From NCBI RefSeq assembly GCF_015206895.1, contig NZ_JADEXU010000035.1, positions 1 to 57,992 of the forward strand: a stretch of DNA of 57,992 bases, in the 5' to 3' direction. The notes beneath the pieces were generated by a model that saw only the letters and a list, made by a program, of their open reading frames with translations, was not told the origin of the DNA and searched no databases. This document shows positions 54,659 to 57,992 of this stretch, one piece after another; the first letter of the stretch is position 1, and every line of letters begins with the position of its first letter. Source of the stretch: Nostoc sp. LEGE 12450 (lineage in GTDB: Bacteria; Cyanobacteriota; Cyanobacteriia; Cyanobacteriales; Nostocaceae). The translations under genes were made by a program, and so were the position numbers.

Positions 54659-55675
54659 TTAGCGGAACATACTACTAACTGAAGTATCTTCATGAATCCG
54701 CCAGATAGTTTCTCCTAAGAGATTAGCTACTGACAAAACTACTAGTTGGGGAAAACGATTGTTTTCTGGTATGGGGATCGTATTAGTGACAATGACTTCC
54801 TCAAACAAACCACTAGACAACCGCTCCATCGCTGGTGGGGAAAATACCGCATGAGTTGCACAGGCGTATACCTGACGCGCTCCTTCTTCACGCAGTAATC
54901 GTGCCCCCTCTGCGATCGTGCCGCCAGTGTCAATCATGTCATCCACCAACACTGCCGTTTTGCCTTTAACATCGCCGATGATATTTAACACTTCTGCAAC
55001 ATTATGTGCCTGACGACGCTTGTCAATAATCGCCAGGGGAGCATCATTTAATTTTTTGGCAAATGCTCTGGCTCGTGCTACACCGCCAACATCGGGAGAA
55101 ACAACCACAAGGTCGGGCAATTGCTTGCTTGCTAGATAATCCAGCAATACTGGAGAACCATAAACATGGTCAAAGGGAATATCGAAATAGCCTTGAATTT
55201 GCGCCGAGTGTAAATCCATTGCTAGAACGCGGTTGGCACCTGCTTCGGTGATCAAGTTAGCAACCAGCTTGGCAGTGATAGACTCTCGTCCTGCCGTTTT
55301 GCGATCGGCACGAGCATAGCCATAGTAGGGAATTACTGCCGTCACCTGTCGCGCCGAAGCTCGACGACAGGCATCAACCATAATCAATAATTCCATCAAA
55401 TGATCGTTCACGGGTTGACAGCATGGCTGAATTAAATAGACATCACAACCCCGAATTGATTCTTGGATTTGAACGTAAAGTTCTCCATCCGCAAATCTTT
55501 TGCGAATCATTGGCCCCAAGTCCATCCCGACATAACGAGCGACTTCTTGAGACAGCTGTAAATTGGCAGAGCCCGAAAACAGCCGCAAGCGATGATTATC
55601 AGTCATTCCTGTTGAAGATGCTTGCACTTTGAAAGTTGCAGAACTAAGAACAGCAGATCCTCTATTTGAATTCAT
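54659..55675 (-). CDS. prs: Ribose-phosphate pyrophosphokinase
   Basis: 338 residues. It contains FSGSANLQLSQEVARYVG, the ATP-binding FADGELYVQI block, LMELLIMVDACRRASARQVTAVIPYYGYARADRK with the catalytic region, VVVSPDVGGVARA (ribose-5-phosphate site), the flexible KRR loop in IDKRRQAHN, and the PRPP loop AVLVDDMIDTGGTIAEGA. It makes PRPP from ribose 5-phosphate and ATP, feeding purine, pyrimidine, histidine and tryptophan synthesis. The N-terminal extension of about 25 residues is longer than in E. coli; an in-frame ATG at about residue 24 is an alternative start. Confidence 0.96.
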   Translation of the reverse strand: MNSNRGSAVLSSATFKVQASSTGMTDNHRLRLFSGSANLQLSQEVARYVGMDLGPMIRKRFADGELYVQIQESIRGCDVYLIQPCCQPVNDHLMELLIMVDACRRASARQVTAVIPYYGYARADRKTAGRESITAKLVANLITEAGANRVLAMDLHSAQIQGYFDIPFDHVYGSPVLLDYLASKQLPDLVVVSPDVGGVARARAFAKKLNDAPLAIIDKRRQAHNVAEVLNIIGDVKGKTAVLVDDMIDTGGTIAEGARLLREEGARQVYACATHAVFSPPAMERLSSGLFEEVIVTNTIPIPENNRFPQLVVLSVANLLGETIWRIHEDTSVSSMFR

Positions 55676-56414
55676 AGCAATATTATCATTAGAGATTTAA
55701 TAGATTTAACTGAGAAATAGCCTAAAAAAAACATCTGTGAGTTTTATTAAAGCTTCCATACAAAATTTAAGCATTTCTCCATAAAATTATCATTCGCTAA
55801 CTGTCTAATTTTCTTTGGAAGCAAACCATTGATAGCTTAACTGATATCAAGTCCGTCCAGTAAATGTATAATTCAAATTTTTGAGTTGAGACAAACAACC
55901 TCAAGCTATCAAAGATTGGTGTACTAGATTGCTTCTTCTAAATACATCATTTATTACTGACAGTAAAGTATTTATAACTTTAAGTGGTATTGAAGTTTGT
56001 TCTTAGACAAGGAGCATTTGGAACTAAGTGTTTAAGTTGTATCCTATTATATTCTACGATACTAGCAATAAATAAGTAAACTGGCAGATTTAATTTTAAG
56101 TTTTAATTCACACAATAAAATTCCAGAATAGTTGTATTTAAACAAACTCTCATAGGTGTGGTTTTCGTGCAAGGCTGACAGCGCCAAGCTGCGCTAATTT
56201 TTGTTCTTCTTCCCCTGCTTCCCCTGCCCCCTATATCGTGGACAGTTCCTAAAGTTGCATAAGACACTTGAAACGTGACTTTGCGTATACTCCTAACTGG
56301 GGGTATACCCATTAGGTAAGGTAGAATATCGCTGCATGTAACTGTGTCGCCTCTCGGACTTAATCTTGGTGGGTGACTTCCTCCTCAGTTGCTCCTACAC
56401 TCAATCAATCGCTC
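55676..56414. other. Divergent intergenic region before the kinase gene
   Basis: About 740 bp without a credible gene. CCCCTGCTTCCCCTGCCCCC-type repeats occur near 56211-56231, and a GGGGGTATACCC palindrome is at 56298-56309. The short minus-strand frame at 56103-56312 runs through these and is rejected. Confidence 0.45.
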
Positions 56415-57992
56415 ATGCAACCACCCATTACAGTTGGCACTGTCTTGCAAAACCGTTACCGCATAATTCAAATTCTCGGACAAGGAGGATTTGGTAGAAC
56501 CTATCTGTCAGAAGATCAGAGACGCTTTAACGAACTGTGCGCGATCAAGGAATTGATTTCAACAGCAACGGAGGCTGCGGCTTGGGAAAAGGCAAAGGAG
56601 CTTTTTCATCGAGAGGCTGCCATTTTATATCAAATCGAACATCCACAAGTGCCCAAATTTCGGGAAAGATTTGAGCAAGACCAACGCTTATTTTTGGTGG
56701 AGGACTATGTTGCAGGTCAAACCTACCGAGCTATGCTGGCTGAACGTCAAGCTGTTGGTAAAACCTTCACAGAGGCTGAAGTATTGCAGCTAATACAGTT
56801 GTTGTTGCCTGTTTTAGAGCATATTCACAGCCGAGGGATCATTCACCGAGATATCTCGCCAGAAAACATTATTTTGCGAGATAGTGACGCTAAACCTGTG
56901 TTAATTGACTTTGGGGTGGTAAAGGAACTAGCAACACGTTTGCGATCGCCAGAGAGCGCTATGCCCGAAACCACTGTAGGAAAATTAGGCTACTCTCCGA
57001 GTGAACAAATGCAAACAGGGGGAGCTTACCCTAGCAGTGACTTGTATGCATTAGCGGTAAGCGCGATTGTTTTGCTGACTGGTAAAGAACCAAAGGATTT
57101 ATTTGACGAAAACCAACTAACTTGGAATTGGCAGCGATGGGTAAAAGTGAGCCCGCGATTTGCTGTAGTGTTGAATCGAATGTTGAATCATATACCGAGC
57201 GATCGCTATCAGAGTGCTGCTAGTGTATCTCAAGCACTACAACCTTTAGAACAAGTTAGTCTTCCTCCCCTGAATGCGTCTAATTTGCAGACAATGGCTG
57301 TTAGCCGCCGTCCTGACTCAGCAGCACCACCAGCTTCGCCGAAGAAACAACCCGATCCTGTAATTCCACCAAGTTCCACTAGTTCAGTCTTGGATAATCC
57401 GTTAGCGATCGCGGCAATTGCCACTGGTGTAGTTTTTGTCGCCGGATTTGGTTCTTGGGCACTGGTAAGTTCCATCCGCAGTCAGTCGAAACCATCACCA
57501 ACTGAAACGCTTCCACAAAATTTCCCTTCACCGGTTATTTCTGGTGGTACTACATTCACAGCCACACCCACACCCACCACTGAGCAACCTATTTCTAGGC
57601 GGCTCAATCTGGGAGCAAATAACACAGCCACAGTTACAGATACTCTCAAAACAAATCAAATCATCCGGTATACTTTTTTTGGGCAGAAAGGTGACAAGTT
57701 AACTGCGTTGATTGACCCAACAAGCAGCGTATTGCTTACAGTTTTAAGTCCCAATGAACAACCACTTGCTCAGAATACCCAGCCAATAACAGCTTATGAA
57801 GGCATATTGCTAGTTACTGGTAGATATACTATTGAGTTAACACTGGCTTCGGGAGTTGCCGAAAGCAATTACAACCTCAATGTTTCATTAGAAAAACCAG
57901 TTAAACCAATTCCCACAGAGACACCGATCCCCATTCCTACAGAAACACCCTTCCCAATTCCCACAGAAACACCGATCCCCATTCCTCCAGAA
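56415..57992 (+). CDS. Serine/threonine protein kinase, 3' end beyond the window
   Basis: An open frame from the ATG at 56415 to the last base, at least 526 residues. The kinase domain (about 13-275) shows the Gly loop LGQGGFGRTYL, Lys in CAIKEL, the catalytic loop IIHRDISPENIIL, and DFG in VLIDFGVVKEL; HRDIS is the usual cyanobacterial form of HRDLK. A juxtamembrane Pro-rich stretch and one membrane helix (AIAAIATGVVFVAGFGSWAL, about 330-350) follow. An extracellular part has a PPC-like beta domain (about 400-490), and the visible end is made of PIPTETP repeats. Membrane-bound signalling kinases with external sensor domains are common in Nostoc. The C-terminus is unknown. Confidence 0.88.
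   Translation, partial: MQPPITVGTVLQNRYRIIQILGQGGFGRTYLSEDQRRFNELCAIKELISTATEAAAWEKAKELFHREAAILYQIEHPQVPKFRERFEQDQRLFLVEDYVAGQTYRAMLAERQAVGKTFTEAEVLQLIQLLLPVLEHIHSRGIIHRDISPENIILRDSDAKPVLIDFGVVKELATRLRSPESAMPETTVGKLGYSPSEQMQTGGAYPSSDLYALAVSAIVLLTGKEPKDLFDENQLTWNWQRWVKVSPRFAVVLNRMLNHIPSDRYQSAASVSQALQPLEQVSLPPLNASNLQTMAVSRRPDSAAPPASPKKQPDPVIPPSSTSSVLDNPLAIAAIATGVVFVAGFGSWALVSSIRSQSKPSPTETLPQNFPSPVISGGTTFTATPTPTTEQPISRRLNLGANNTATVTDTLKTNQIIRYTFFGQKGDKLTALIDPTSSVLLTVLSPNEQPLAQNTQPITAYEGILLVTGRYTIELTLASGVAESNYNLNVSLEKPVKPIPTETPIPIPTETPFPIPTETPIPIPPE

Noticed and set aside
56103..56312. 69-codon minus-strand frame before the serine/threonine kinase
   Set aside because: It covers CCCCTGC-type intergenic repeats and a short palindrome and has no protein character.

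Overview
The window looks like chromosomal DNA of a filamentous, Nostoc-type (Nostocales) cyanobacterium. The grounds are moderate-to-low GC, very frequent HIP1-type GCGATCGC sites, dispersed short repeats typical of Nostoc/Anabaena (for example the CGCAAGCTACGC/CGTCTCGTAGAG family, heptanucleotide repeats and purine-rich hairpin elements), and many cyanobacterial protein families. These include a chloroplast-type Omp85, a lipid-A-disaccharide-synthase-related protein, an RbpA-like RRM protein, hybrid kinases and a serine/threonine kinase with an HRDIS catalytic loop. No rRNA, tRNA, CRISPR array or intact transposase was seen.

Layout. 0.5-5 kb: outer-membrane biogenesis (Omp85) divergent from an LpxB-related glycosyltransferase, then a NarL-type regulator. 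5-9.4 kb: a two-component cluster (REC-kinase, REC-kinase, single-domain REC) beside the decayed 3' end of another kinase. 9.4-12.5 kb: a protein-poor stretch that holds the most unusual feature of the window, a tandem array of six small-RNA units. Each has the same promoter architecture, a predicted transcript of about 51-57 nt and its own intrinsic terminator; a seventh, unrelated candidate sRNA follows. 12.5-17.4 kb: rtcB, then a metal module (palindromic MerR-type promoter, small HMA metallochaperone, Cu-type P1B-ATPase, small membrane protein). 17.4-24 kb: orphan sensor kinase, a quinone/electrophile detoxification cluster (glutathionyl-hydroquinone reductase, VOC protein, GST) and a glycogen debranching enzyme. 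24-29 kb: small hypothetical, cupin, GAF kinase, HD hydrolase, catalytically degenerate SNase-fold protein, threonine aldolase. 29.6-32 kb: MlaF-like ATPase and MlaD/MCE protein of a lipid transporter. 32-34 kb: TetR regulator and aldo/keto reductase.

34-42.5 kb: a 2032-residue RTX-type secreted protein (phytase-like propeller, lamin-tail domain, ExeM/NucH-type nuclease, Ca-binding repeats) lies between two direct repeats. The right repeat is the start of a gene for a protein with two Tudor-knot/chromo-barrel domains; the left repeat is a dead copy of that gene's start. This marks the giant gene as inserted or rearranged.

42.7-50 kb: NahK-like sugar kinase carrying an in-frame palindromic element, DOMON-like protein, RRM protein, CysQ, PfkB kinase, RsmI, and two stress-type proteins. 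50-58 kb: a CHASE3 hybrid kinase with three receiver domains, ribose-phosphate pyrophosphokinase, and the 5' part of a serine/threonine kinase running off the end.

The best candidates for something undescribed are the sRNA array (10.6-12.0 kb), the Tudor-domain gene with its dead partial copy around the giant RTX gene, and the in-frame insertion of palindromic or intergenic-type repeats into two enzyme genes.
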